This document shows positions 1-9,003 of a DNA stretch of 64,000 nucleotides, one piece after another. The first letter of the stretch is position 1; each line of letters begins with the position of its first letter. A model generated the notes under the pieces. It was not told the origin of the DNA. It saw nothing but the letters and a program-made list of their open reading frames with translations, and made no database searches. Source of the DNA: JAHRVQ01 sp029941905 (GTDB lineage Bacteria; Pseudomonadota; Gammaproteobacteria; Pseudomonadales; Azotimanducaceae); assembly GCA_029941905.1 (NCBI GenBank), contig JAPYTQ010000001.1, positions 62,001-126,000 on the forward strand, written 5' to 3'. A program made the position numbers and the translations under genes.

Positions 1-542
1 CAATGGACCTGGTGAATGCAGATGTTACGGGAAACAGCACGATGGTTGCGGTTAAACACCCGGAACTGAAAGCCGGAACGCTATTGGTTGAAGTCCTGCA
101 CGTGGTTGATTGTGTTGCAGCCGCTGAATTGATGGCCGACCGATTTTTGCCGCCAGCGGTTATTCGTTCAATGATTAACCCTGACCTGGATGATCTGGCC
201 GGGTCGTTTCCATTTCAAACCTTTGTCATTGAACTACTCGATGTGCCGAACGCGACTCTGGGTAATATCGTGGAGAGCCAGATGGACGGAATCAAAACCA
301 TGATCGACAGGGCCCGGGAATTGGCCCTTGAAGAACTGGAGCGACAGAAGAATAGCGCACTTACCCGACTCAACCGAACCCTCGATCAGGAAACCACCCG
401 CCTGGTTGAACTGGAGAAGGTGAACGAGAGCGTCAGGCCGGAAGAGATCGATCACCTGCGTCAAACTCACGAATTACTCCGCCAGGCAATTGCCCGGTCT
501 GATGTTCGAATGGATGCAATCAGGGTGGTTGTTGCTGGTTAG
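1..542 (+). CDS. rapA: RNA polymerase-associated helicase RapA, C-terminal fragment
   Basis: This is the 3' end of a gene that begins before the window, since the frame is open to the first base. The roughly 180 residues match the C-terminal domain of RapA (HepA), the SWI2/SNF2 ATPase that recycles RNA polymerase after transcription. The recognisable part is the terminal helical region: a coiled coil rich in Glu, Arg and Leu (about residues 95-140), a segment of the type 'VNESVRPEEIDHLR', and an ending of the type 'RMDAIRVVV', which matches the conserved RapA C-terminus. The helicase motifs lie outside the window, so the assignment rests on the tail alone. It converges on the TPR gene with only 37 bases between the stop codons. 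Confidence 0.72.
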   Translation, partial: MDLVNADVTGNSTMVAVKHPELKAGTLLVEVLHVVDCVAAAELMADRFLPPAVIRSMINPDLDDLAGSFPFQTFVIELLDVPNATLGNIVESQMDGIKTMIDRARELALEELERQKNSALTRLNRTLDQETTRLVELEKVNESVRPEEIDHLRQTHELLRQAIARSDVRMDAIRVVVAG

Positions 543-579
543 CGATGTTGGTTAGCAAGAATCGCTGAGTGCCGTCAGG

Positions 580-1458
580 TCAATCACCCAATGCATTCAG
601 GCTGGCTTCGAATCGCTCCTTCTGTGCCTTGTTGTTGGTCATGTCAATTGCCTTCTTCGAATGCTCCTCGAACGCAGCATCGTCACCCAGGTAATGATAA
701 GCCTGCGCCAGCACTAAATGGCCGTCACAATTTCCTGGACCGGCCCAGTGTTTAGGTAACAGGTTAAACGCGTTGGCATGACTGATAGCCTGCTGGTATT
801 TCTTTTGCGCGAGGTAATACCGCGCGATATTGATAACAGAAGACGGCGAGCGTTTCATTTCGAGCGCCTTAAGATACAGTTCTTCAGCCCTGGTATATTC
901 CTCATCCCGACTCGCCAGACCGGCTTCCATCAATACCCAGTCTGGTTCACTGACTAGCTTTAACTTCGCAAGGTAGACCATCCCCTTCTCAATATCCCCT
1001 CCTCCCATTTTCGGCGCATAAAGTAGCCAACCGGTGTAGAACATGTTGCCCCGGAGATGGGTTGGTTCATGATCAGCCGCTGTGGCCATGGCTTTTTTCA
1101 GCTTGCCAAACATCCCCGCTTTGCGAAACACATTCACTTCGTTAATCCGCAGCAAATAGATCAGTGTCAACGCATACTGATAGTCGGGATTTTGGGGTTC
1201 AATCTCGGCTGCACGACTCATGGCTTCCAGCGCTTCTTTCGCCTGATCCGTCTTGTATAGACTCAGGCCGTAGTAGTAGAGAAATTCGGGGTTATCCTCA
1301 TTCCCAGCATCCGATTCAATATCATAGAAGTACTCAGTGGCTTGTTGATAATCTGCTTGCGTGAATAACTCTATTCCAGGCTGAAGGTTGCCGTCCGACA
1401 ACACAGGATGACTCTGTAACAGCAGTATTAAAACGAGATACGGCAACTTTTTACTCAT
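580..1458 (-). CDS. Secreted tetratricopeptide-repeat protein
   Basis: A 292-residue protein with an N-terminal hydrophobic signal segment (residues about 4-21, ending near 'HPVLS'). Tetratricopeptide-like helix pairs follow. The clearest are at about residues 27-75 ('GIELFTQADYQQATEYF', 'YYYGLSLYKTDQAKEAL'), 80-110 and 185-235 ('YTRAEELYLKALEMK', 'ARYYLAQKKYQQAISHA'). TPRs bind proteins, so a periplasmic scaffold role is likely; no enzyme motif is seen. It is the last gene of the minus-strand exporter module and starts 18 bases after the permease stop, so it is probably co-transcribed. Its start codon sits in a 13-bp repeat. No specific function can be assigned. Confidence 0.85.
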   Translation of the reverse strand: MSKKLPYLVLILLLQSHPVLSDGNLQPGIELFTQADYQQATEYFYDIESDAGNEDNPEFLYYYGLSLYKTDQAKEALEAMSRAAEIEPQNPDYQYALTLIYLLRINEVNVFRKAGMFGKLKKAMATAADHEPTHLRGNMFYTGWLLYAPKMGGGDIEKGMVYLAKLKLVSEPDWVLMEAGLASRDEEYTRAEELYLKALEMKRSPSSVINIARYYLAQKKYQQAISHANAFNLLPKHWAGPGNCDGHLVLAQAYHYLGDDAAFEEHSKKAIDMTNNKAQKERFEASLNALGD

Positions 1459-1484
1459 AGCTCTTATTCATCGCTCTTATTCAT
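1446..1484 (-). repeat. 13-bp tandem repeat across the TPR gene start
   Basis: Read on the minus strand, two copies of a 13-mer beginning ATGAATAAGAGC (1484-1472 and 1471-1459; only the last base differs) are followed by a related third unit, ATGAGTAAAAAGT (1458-1446), which is the start of the TPR gene. The first copy covers the permease stop codon. Duplication has therefore multiplied start-codon-like triplets, and it places an AAGAG ribosome-binding-like stretch just before the ATG used. Confidence 0.7.
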
Positions 1485-2688
1485 AGTGCAGGGCTTCTCC
1501 AGGTTCCATGGCGACAATTTTCCGAACCGGAAGATAGGACGCCAACATTATCAGTATCCCAAAAATCAGCAGGGTACTGCCATACACAAAAGGAATCTCA
1601 ATGGTGCCGGTGAGCCGTGACGGGATGATGTTGAACAGGGCCAGTGCGGCGCCGCCGCCAATGATAGCGCCGAAAAAAAGATAGCCGATGCCCTGCCGTA
1701 AATAAATATTGATGATGGATTTCTTCGTCGAACCAATTGCGCGACGTATACCTATTTCGTTTGCCCGCAAGAAAATCGACCGGGATATGATACCGTAGAT
1801 GCCAACCACGGCCAGGAACAAAGCGACCGAGGCGATGACGGTAAGTAGATAGGCAAAAAACTTGAACTCCACCAGGTTTACCTGCTGAATATCGACCAGG
1901 GGTTTAATGTTATTCACAGGAATGTCCCGGTCGACGTTCCCTGAAGCGGCTTTGAAAATTTTCTGCGGGGAAATTTCAATGACACTTTTGATTCCAACCG
2001 TGAATTGCCTTGGCATATCCTGCCGGACATACCGATACACGGTTGGATTGCGCCAGGCTTTGATTGGAAACCTCTGTACCACCAGCTGACCGACGCCGAC
2101 TACCGTAAGCCACTGATTGTCTCTTTCCGGATCAAGCTGCAACCGTTTCCCCAGTGCAGATTCGTTGGGCCAGTTATCCGCCGCAAACTCACTATCAACG
2201 ATAGCCACGGTCGGCGTATTTTCGGTATCTGTCACGTCAAACTGACGACCTTCGAAGTCGATGTTCAACACGTCAAAGTAGTTCGCGTCGATCCAGATCA
2301 CACTGGTCTGGGGTAAACTCTCATGTACCCTGGTCTCCGTGGCAGATAAGTTATACGCAAATGCTGTGGCTCTTTGCCCCGGAAAAGCTGTACTGATGGT
2401 AACATCACCTATCGCGGGGTGGCGCCGTAATTCGTCCGCAAGATCAGTCATGTATTGCAATCGCGGTTGATGCGCCTGATAGCGGTTTGAAGTCAGGTTG
2501 ACCATGGCGGTGTCAATATCCTGACTGTCGGCGCCGTATTCGATGTCTGTCATCTGCAGTGTAAACGACACATTGAGGCCACATAGAATCAACAGGCAAA
2601 ACGACAAGGTCACTTCGATCACGACAATCGCCCTAAGGGTAAGACTACCCACTTTATCCGTTGCGCCTTTCGAGCCACTCTCCAACAC
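1477..2688 (-). pseudogene. ABC exporter permease (ADOP/MacB type), C-terminal half, frameshifted
   Basis: This is the second half of a duplicated permease. It has a transmembrane segment at about residues 18-40, a periplasmic MacB-like domain (about 45-260) and three C-terminal transmembrane segments (about 275-300, 325-350, 365-390) of the FtsX/MacB type, ending 'VAMEPGEALHYE'. The apparent start at 2688 is a GTG inside the gene. The same frame continues upstream to about 2751 and encodes 'YPAVFAAIRASRKDLGRVL', the conserved linker between the two halves of ADOP permeases. The upstream half runs in another frame, so one indel near 2745-2752 separates them. Intact, the protein would be about 820 residues, the normal ADOP length. 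Either a disrupted gene or a sequencing error. Confidence 0.85.
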
Positions 2689-2701
2689 CCGCCCGAGATC
2701 C

Positions 2702-3910
2702 TTACGCGATGCCCTGATCGCCGCAAAAACTGCCGGATAACAACCAGATGGTCAAAGTGAGAAAAACGACAAATGTGATACCAGTGCTGTCCGGCGTTAA
2801 ATCCTGCCAAAAAGGTCGTTGCGTCAATTTGGTCACCAGACCTTCGGCATAGCCTTGCAACAGTTGCATAGCCGTGTCGGCTATCAATACTCCCAGCATG
2901 GATCCGATAACACACAAGATCAGTGATTCGGTCAACACCTGGGTGAATATCTGCCAGCGTCCCGCACCGACTGCATTTCGAATCGCCAATTCCTGCATTC
3001 GGGTATTCGCTCTAACCAGGAACAGGCTACTAAGATTCACACAGACCAGCAGAACAATAATCAATGCCATCCCGCCCAACAATTCAGGTGTCCCGTTGTT
3101 GCTGTCTTGCGTGTGTCTGGCGTGAATCGTCACCGCACCGTAGAGCAGGTTATAGATTGTCGGGTTCCGTTCACGTAATTGCGCCAGTACATTCTTAACA
3201 TCAGCCGTCGCCGAAGCGAGATTGGAATCCCGGCTCAGTACGCCCACCGCCAGGTAGATCGCAGGCTCTTCCACGGCGGCAGCCGATGGTATAGCCAAAG
3301 GGAACCACAGATCATAATTTGTCGGATAGGCATAGCCTTCAGGCATAACACCCACGATAATATAGGGCTCAGCGTTCATTCGGGTTTTCTTGCCGATGAT
3401 GTCCAGGTCACCCAAATAGTAGTTTTGCCACAATCGGTAGCTGATCAAGACGACCCGTACCGTATCAATACCGGTATCCTCATCGTGCAACAATCTGCCG
3501 CTGATCGGATTGACTGTCGTTGCAGCCAGCAGGTTCGGCATTATCTTCGCCGCAAGATACATTTCCGCACTCCGGCCACTCGTCCCTATATCTGAGACGA
3601 TAGTCGGAAATGACTGGAACGCCCCTAACGTCTCAAAACTGTGAGTCCCATTTTTAATGGCGTTAAATGCAAATCCATTCATGGGCAGCGCATCATTCTC
3701 CCTGCCGGATTCCTTCTGGGCCTGTTTTATCGCCACAAAACGATCGCCATTGACGAACGGCATCTCCTGAAAGTAGGTATTTTTGACAAACGAGAACAGG
3801 ATAAGAACAATCGCAACACCGAAGGTCACGACCAGCAAACAGATCAAACTGAACACAGGCGTCTTTTTTAACAGGCGCAAGGTGTACTTCAAGTCATTTA
3901 GCGTATTCAT
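2702..3910 (-). pseudogene. ABC exporter permease (ADOP/MacB type), N-terminal half, frameshifted
   Basis: N-terminal half of the same permease. A cytoplasmic stretch 'LNDLKYTLRLLKKTPVFS' leads into a transmembrane helix (about residues 18-43). Then come a periplasmic MacB-like domain (about 50-265) with the family phrase 'VVGVMPEGYAYP', and three transmembrane helices (about 275-300, 325-350, 370-390). After 'LTLTIWLLSG' the frame runs into an aberrant tail 'SFCGDQGIA' and stops, while the expected linker is in the next frame. Each half carries a full MacB/FtsX unit, so the intact protein would work as a pseudo-dimer. It follows the two ATPase genes (44-base gap). The substrate cannot be read from the sequence. 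Confidence 0.85.
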
Positions 3911-3954
3911 TTATTCCGTCCACTAATGCGATAACTGGTGCACTGTCTCGTGCA

Positions 3955-4677
3955 TTAGCCGGCCATCCCCTCAACCCGCATATTGGCTGTAGGCTGGTCA
4001 TCTGCAATCTTGCCATCAAACAAGGTCACCTGGCGGTCTGCACGCAAGGCAGATCTCGGATCATGAGTCACCATACAAATGGTGCTGCCCTGTTTATGTA
4101 AATTGTCCAGCAGTTCCATCACGATACCGGCGTTCTTTGAGTCCAGGTTACCGGTAGGCTCATCCGCTAACAGCACTTTGGGATCACCAGTGAGTGCCCT
4201 GGCGATGGCGACCCGTTGTTGCTGACCGCCAGAAAGTTGCGCCGGGAAGTGGTTCAACCGGTGGGCCATGTCGACCTTCTCGAGTGCCTCCTGAACCTTG
4301 GCTTTGCGTTCTTTACGCTTCAGTTCTTTTCGGTAGGTTAATGGCAGTTCGACATTTTCAAATACGTTCATGTCACCAATCAAATTGAATGCCTGGAAGA
4401 TAAAGCCAATCTGGCGGTTGCGTACCTGGGCCTGGCGCGACTGGCTGAGGGACGCTACGTCTTCGCCATCCAGCAGATACTGACCGTTAGTTGAAGAGTT
4501 GAGCAAACCCATCACCGACAGTAAAGTCGATTTACCGCAACCCGATGGTCCATTGATGGACACATACTCGCCTTCATGGATTTCAAGATGAACGTCTTCC
4601 AACGCCCGGGTTTCTATTTCGTCGGTATAGAATATTTTCTGAATACCCTTGAGTGTGATTAATGCACTGTCACTCAT
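3955..4677 (-). CDS. ABC exporter ATPase, MacB/LolD family
   Basis: A 240-residue ABC ATPase of the MacB/LolD class, which powers FtsX-type permeases that move substrates from or across the periplasm without an alternating-access channel. Visible motifs are Walker A 'GPSGCGKST' (about 42-50), Q-loop 'FQAFNL', signature 'LSGGQQQR', Walker B 'LLADEPTGNLD' and switch His in 'MVTHDPRSA'. All catalytic residues are present. It lies between the paralogous ATPase (gap 88 bases) and the broken permease. It is closely similar to that paralogue throughout, so the pair looks like an old tandem duplication serving the two halves of one permease. Confidence 0.92.
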   Translation of the reverse strand: MSDSALITLKGIQKIFYTDEIETRALEDVHLEIHEGEYVSINGPSGCGKSTLLSVMGLLNSSTNGQYLLDGEDVASLSQSRQAQVRNRQIGFIFQAFNLIGDMNVFENVELPLTYRKELKRKERKAKVQEALEKVDMAHRLNHFPAQLSGGQQQRVAIARALTGDPKVLLADEPTGNLDSKNAGIVMELLDNLHKQGSTICMVTHDPRSALRADRQVTLFDGKIADDQPTANMRVEGMAG

Positions 4678-4765
4678 TTATTTCCACGTAAAATTGTTAA
4701 TTGTCGGCATCAGCTAATCCTTTATCCGACTGCGAATATTTGTTCGGTCAATTATCGGATTACCG

Positions 4766-5506
4766 CTATACAGCCTGAAGATGGTTAAGCCCATCCGCCG
4801 GATCCAGCTTCGCAGCAGTGTCGTCAGGCGCGCTGATCTTGCCATCGAACAGTTCAACTTGCCACTTCGCCTGGCCCGCGGATCGTGGATCATGAGTCAC
4901 CAGGCAGATGGTTGTCCCTTCCCGGTTGAGCTTGTCAAAGATCGCCATGACAATAGCCGCCGCCTTGGAGTCCAGGTTACCTGTTGGCTCATCGGCGAGA
5001 ATGATCTTCGGCTTACCGACCAAAGCCCGGCCAATGGCGATACGTTGCTGTTGTCCCCCCGACAGTTGAGCTGGGAAGTAATCCTTAAAAGCCGTCATTT
5101 CCATCCTTTCAAGGATTTCACTCACCAGTTCGCGTCGCTGTTTTCTGGAAACACCCTTGCGATAGATAAGCGGCAGTTCAACATTTTCGGCCGCCGTCAT
5201 TTCCGATGTCAGGTTAAACGCCTGGAAGATAAATCCCAGGTCCCGGTTGCGAATTTTTGCCTGGTCTGACTGCTTTAACGTTCCCACATCTTCGCCGTTG
5301 AGCAGGTATTGGCCACTGGTCGCGCTATTGAGTAATCCGATAATCGACAGCAAGGTTGACTTCCCACATCCAGATGGACCACAAATCGACAAGTACTCAC
5401 CCTCATTCAGGGAGAGATCTATGTTACTTAAGACACGGGTTTCTAGTTTCCCTACCCTGTAGATTTTGTTGATATTGGTCAGGTGAATAATCGTTCGTTC
5501 ACTCAT
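4766..5506 (-). CDS. ABC exporter ATPase, MacB/LolD family (second copy)
   Basis: Second ATPase of the exporter, 246 residues from the ATG at 5506. That start is preferred over an in-frame one 24 bases upstream because a GGGGGAG ribosome site lies about 9 bases before it and the protein then begins 'MSERTIIHLTN', as in relatives. Walker A 'GPSGCGKST', Q-loop 'FQAFNL', signature 'LSGGQQQR', Walker B 'ILADEPTGNLD' and 'LVTHDPRSA' are intact. It aligns end to end with the neighbouring ATPase but differs most in the C-terminal 30 residues. It lies just downstream of the adaptor gene (34-base gap), in the same transcription unit. Confidence 0.92.
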   Translation of the reverse strand: MSERTIIHLTNINKIYRVGKLETRVLSNIDLSLNEGEYLSICGPSGCGKSTLLSIIGLLNSATSGQYLLNGEDVGTLKQSDQAKIRNRDLGFIFQAFNLTSEMTAAENVELPLIYRKGVSRKQRRELVSEILERMEMTAFKDYFPAQLSGGQQQRIAIGRALVGKPKIILADEPTGNLDSKAAAIVMAIFDKLNREGTTICLVTHDPRSAGQAKWQVELFDGKISAPDDTAAKLDPADGLNHLQAV

Positions 5507-5540
5507 TGATGTACTCCCCCATGGTTCCACGTCATGTAAT

Positions 5541-6791
5541 TTAATTTAACAGTATTCTTGGTTGATCCTGCCAGTCGCTGCTATCAGATAAAATCACCCG
5601 GTCACCCGGAACCAGGCCATCCAGTACTTCGACCCGGTTCACCGATGACCGGCCAAGCATCACCCGCACCCTGCTTGCGTAATCACTGTCGCTATCGAGT
5701 TTATAGATAGTGACCTCGGCGTTGGTACGGGTGAAAGTTGGCTTACCGACAAATATTGCCTCGTCGATTTGAGCGATGTAGATAATGCCTTCCACCTGTA
5801 ACTGCAGCCGTGCGCCTTTGGGTAGTCTACCTTCAAGCTCTACATCCACGATCACAGTACCCTCACTAACGCCTGGATCTATCCGACTCACCTTCCCTTT
5901 TACGGTGCCATTTCGAGTATCAATAATGGCATTTTGACCGATAATCACCTCCCCGGCTTGTCTCGCCGGGACGCGCAACTCCGCGTACAAAACATCTTGT
6001 CTCGCCAATTTGCCAATTGGACTACCGAGAATCAATTGTTGCCCCAGTTCCAGATCAAATTGCTGCACCACGGCAGCAATTCCTGCCACAATACTGAGAT
6101 TGGTGACCCGGTCGTTGGCTCTGTCCAGTGCTCGCGCCAGTTGTGTGACTCGGGATTTCTTCACCGTCAGCAAGGTATCCATGTTATTTCGATTTTGTTG
6201 CAGGCGTTTTTCCTCGATGGCGACGGTTTGTTTGAGTTGCTCAACGCTGAGTTCGCGCTGCTGGTAATCAATATCAGAGACAATGTTTTTATCGTGCAGT
6301 ATTCGTTCGGCTTCCAGTTTGAGGATTTCTTTTTTAAACGCGAATTTAGCCTGCAGCGCATACACTTCCTGATTCAGAATGCCATTGCGCAGTTCCACCT
6401 CAAACACTTTAAGATCAGCCACGGTACCTTTCCAGGCAGAGAACGCTTCTTCCGCTGCGTTGACGACCCCGGGGTTACTCAGTTGCGCCAACAACTGACC
6501 GGTTTTCACCTCATCGCCGGGTGCAACGAAAACCCTCGCTACTCGCCCCTCTACCTGGGCAGATATCAGTTCGATGTCCCTCGGCAGTAATTCACCATTT
6601 GCACTAACGCGGATTTCCAGAGTCCCTCTCTGGACAGTATCGACAAGGAGTGTATCCCTATCCACCCGGCGACTTTCGAAATCCATACCAGCAATGGAGA
6701 TGGCGCTATACAGGAACAACATGGCAAGCACGCTAAAGCCACCGACTTTTTTCACAGCTGCAAATTTGGATTTTTCCCTGACACGATCCAT
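5541..6791 (-). CDS. Periplasmic adaptor protein of the exporter (HlyD/RND-adaptor family)
   Basis: A 416-residue adaptor that would link the inner-membrane permease to an outer-membrane channel. It has a short cytoplasmic N-terminus and one membrane anchor (about residues 17-35). A split barrel-sandwich/lipoyl motif follows: 'ISAQVEGRVARVFVAPGDEVKTG' in the first half and its partner around residues 230-255. A long alpha-helical hairpin lies between them (about 115-225, charged and coiled). The C-terminus is a beta-barrel with 'LDGLVPGDRVILSD', a phrase common in MacA-like adaptors. It is the first gene after the sigma-54-type promoter and heads the unit adaptor-ATPase-ATPase-permease-TPR. 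Confidence 0.9.
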   Translation of the reverse strand: MDRVREKSKFAAVKKVGGFSVLAMLFLYSAISIAGMDFESRRVDRDTLLVDTVQRGTLEIRVSANGELLPRDIELISAQVEGRVARVFVAPGDEVKTGQLLAQLSNPGVVNAAEEAFSAWKGTVADLKVFEVELRNGILNQEVYALQAKFAFKKEILKLEAERILHDKNIVSDIDYQQRELSVEQLKQTVAIEEKRLQQNRNNMDTLLTVKKSRVTQLARALDRANDRVTNLSIVAGIAAVVQQFDLELGQQLILGSPIGKLARQDVLYAELRVPARQAGEVIIGQNAIIDTRNGTVKGKVSRIDPGVSEGTVIVDVELEGRLPKGARLQLQVEGIIYIAQIDEAIFVGKPTFTRTNAEVTIYKLDSDSDYASRVRVMLGRSSVNRVEVLDGLVPGDRVILSDSSDWQDQPRILLN

Positions 6792-6941
6792 AACTATCTC
6801 GAATTGAATAAAAAAGTGTTTACTGACTCAGGCCCTATCAACAAACAGTGCGATAGACTTCTTAACGGGGGCCAAAACGTCACCTCACTCCGTTCTCAGG
6901 TTATCCACGAACCAGTAAACACGAAAGAAACATATTCGTGG

Positions 6942-6956
6942 GCAAACCCTATGCCA
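6942..6956 (-). promoter_or_regulatory. Sigma-54 (-24/-12) promoter for the exporter operon
   Basis: On the minus strand the sequence TGGCAT-AGGGT-TTGC (6956 down to 6942) matches the RpoN consensus TGGCAC-N5-TTGC at 9 of 10 defined positions, with the exact 10-bp spacing between the GG (6955-6954) and GC (6943-6942) elements. It faces the adaptor gene and would start transcription near 6930, giving a leader of about 140 bases. The module also encodes a sigma-54-type activator, which makes the match much more credible than a chance hit. Confidence 0.75.
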
Positions 6957-6970
6957 GAATGTAGATCATT

Positions 6971-7019
6971 GAATTTGTTACACATATTCTGCGTGGCAAT
7001 ATTGGAATTTGTGAAATTC
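6971..7019. promoter_or_regulatory. Two palindromes upstream of the -24/-12 promoter, possible activator sites
   Basis: Two inverted repeats share the half-site GAATTTGT: GAATTTGT-TAC-ACATATTC (6971-6989, 7 of 8 paired) and GAATTT-GTG-AAATTC (7005-7019, perfect). Their centres are 32 bp apart, about three helical turns, so both would sit on the same DNA face. They begin about 15 bp upstream of the -24 element, closer than typical enhancer sites but on the expected side. Assigning them to the response regulator is inference. Confidence 0.5.
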
Positions 7020-7072
7020 GCGAAAATGGGACTGATGGCTTCCCGTTTGCGGGACGCAGGATACAGACCTTG

Positions 7073-8437
7073 CTAAACCGTGTAAGGGATAATCAACTGC
7101 GCCAACGCACCTTGTCCATCTTCCCGGTTCTCCAACACGACCTGGCCACCGTGTTTCGCAGCGATCTGTCGACACAAGGTCAGGCCGATGCCTGCGCCCT
7201 GGGCCTTTGTGGTGTAGAAAGGAACAAAAAGATTGGCCGGGTTGCTGATGCCCGTGCCCGAATCCTGGACCTGGAACTTAAAGACACCGTCGCCTTTTTC
7301 ACAGCTGATCGTAACCGGTTCCTGCTGCGACTGGCTCGCTTCGAGCGCGTTTTTGATGAGATTGATCAAAAGCTGCTCAAGATGCACCGGGTCACCGAAC
7401 AAGGTAATCCCGGGCGTATCTTCAATAACGATCGGTTGATCAACAAAGAAGCGTTTCACCTTTTGCAGCAGGTCTTCCACCTGGAAGTTTATTTTCTGCG
7501 GATCCGGTAACTTCGCAATACGCGCATACACCGAAATAAATTCTTTCAAGGCCTTGGCCCGCTCCTCTATAACCGCGAGGCCCACCCTCAACTCATCCTC
7601 ATTGCCTGGCTCAGCGTGGCTCGACAATATCTTGTTCAGGGTTTGGCAAATAGATGTGATCGGTGTCAGTGAATTGTTTATCTCGTGTGCTATCACCCGT
7701 ATCAACCGCTGCCAGGCGGAAATCTCCTCTTCGCTGAGCACTTGTTTCAAGTCGGTGATAAATACAATTTTTCCGGGTTTTCCCTCGTGCCGATAGTGCT
7801 GAACATTGATTTGCCATCGTCCGGCAGTACCTGGAAATTCGTGGTCGACGAGTCTGGAACCGGTATCTTTGAGGACAACTGACAGGGTCGTTTTCTCAAG
7901 GTCCAAACCTACCAGTTCCGTTGCCGACAGTTGAAGTAGTTGGGTGGTGAGACGATTGACCATGCGTATTTTGCCATCGCTGTCACAGGCGATAATCGCG
8001 ACGTTAATCTGGTTGACAATTCTCTCAAGCAGGTTCTTGAGTTCAAACTCTTCTTGCCGGTTTTCCTTTAACTTTGAGGTTAACGAATCGATTTGTTGAT
8101 ACAGCTCGGCCAATTCACCAGGTTCACTAAGGCGACTGCTTCGCATACTGTAGTCCTCGGTCCGAATTGCCTCCACCAGATTACTCAAGGTTCTCAAGTG
8201 GTAAATAAAATCTTCCTTAACGTTGGCAGCCACAGCGGCGACCCACAGCGCAGAGACGATGACGATGACGAATTGCGTAATCTGGGAAAAAGAATCATCG
8301 TTGAAGACGTAGTAAAACAGCGGCACAACCGGGACACCGCTGAGCAGAACGAGGTAAAACATTTTTTGTTCCGAAGCAACTCTCCGGGGTTTCGGTTTCC
8401 GTGAAGACATTCGGTATGAGCCGTGAGGACTATTCAC
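7073..8437 (-). CDS. Sensor histidine kinase of the exporter module (NtrB/NtrY-like)
   Basis: A 454-residue membrane sensor kinase. Two transmembrane helices (about residues 26-45 and 52-72) flank a very short periplasmic loop. A HAMP-like segment (about 78-125) and a PAS domain (about 133-230) follow. The kinase core has the H-box 'VIAHEINNSLTPI' with His251, the N-box 'LINLIKNALEAS' (Asn363), the G1 box 'DSGTGIS' and the G2 box 'GAGIGLTLC', all intact. The GTG start at 8437 has a GAGGTAAG ribosome site and lies 2 bases past the regulator stop, indicating coupling. Its partner regulator is broken, so phosphotransfer may have lost its output. A TCCCG-N4-CGGGA hairpin (7041-7054) lies just after its stop, without a T-tract. 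Confidence 0.92.
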   Translation of the reverse strand: MNSPHGSYRMSSRKPKPRRVASEQKMFYLVLLSGVPVVPLFYYVFNDDSFSQITQFVIVIVSALWVAAVAANVKEDFIYHLRTLSNLVEAIRTEDYSMRSSRLSEPGELAELYQQIDSLTSKLKENRQEEFELKNLLERIVNQINVAIIACDSDGKIRMVNRLTTQLLQLSATELVGLDLEKTTLSVVLKDTGSRLVDHEFPGTAGRWQINVQHYRHEGKPGKIVFITDLKQVLSEEEISAWQRLIRVIAHEINNSLTPITSICQTLNKILSSHAEPGNEDELRVGLAVIEERAKALKEFISVYARIAKLPDPQKINFQVEDLLQKVKRFFVDQPIVIEDTPGITLFGDPVHLEQLLINLIKNALEASQSQQEPVTISCEKGDGVFKFQVQDSGTGISNPANLFVPFYTTKAQGAGIGLTLCRQIAAKHGGQVVLENREDGQGALAQLIIPYTV

Positions 8438-8439
8438 CC

Positions 8440-9003
8440 TTACCTCATCTTTCCCATTCTGCGGTACAACGCAGACCGGCTAATTCCCAGAGCCTTGGCG
8501 GCATTGCTTGCATTATCATCGTGCTCATCCATCACCTGCCGGATAAACCAGGCCTCGGCTTCTTCCAGCGTCATCTGCAACAGTCCGTCCGGACCCCCGT
8601 CAGCCACACTACCTGGTGTACTCAAGGACGAGTCATTGGCAGGAAGCTGGAGATCTTTCAGCATAATTTCGGATTGCAGGCAAAGCAGCACCGATCTTTC
8701 AACCACATGCTGTAACTCGCGCACGTTGCCAGGCCAACTGTATTGTTGTAACTGGGCAATAGCGTCGGTAGAGAATCTTTCAACGCTGGATTCATAGTGC
8801 GCCAATGCATCTTGGAGAAAGATCGAAGCCATCGGCATAATATCTTCAGCGCGAGATCGCAGCGGTGGTAGCTCCAGGGTAATCCCATTTAACCTGAAAA
8901 GCAGGTCTTCCCTAAAATGTTGGTCAGCAATAAGCTGATCGAGGTTCGCGTTGGTGGCGGAAATAATCCTGACTGTGGCGGACTGCGTCTGTGAGCTACC
9001 CAA
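8440..9003 (-). pseudogene. Sigma-54-type response regulator, distal part after an in-frame stop
   Basis: This continues the regulator in the same reading frame after a TGA at 9006-9004. It holds the rest of the AAA+ domain ('VRIISATNANLDQLIADQHFREDLLFRLNGI', about 30 residues into the fragment) including sensor I and the arginine-finger region, then the lid, and a C-terminal Fis-type helix-turn-helix ('NASNAAKALGISRSALYRRM'). Across the junction the family reads 'EEHKFER-LGSSQ', so a single C-to-T change of CGA (Arg) to TGA explains the break. Re-initiation at TTG 9003 is possible but would give a protein without receiver or Walker A. Confidence 0.85.

Noticed and set aside
5934..6590. Open frame of 218 codons on the plus strand inside the adaptor gene
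   Set aside because: It is fully antisense to the well-supported HlyD-family adaptor and shows no domain or ribosome site; its length follows from the codon pattern of the real gene.
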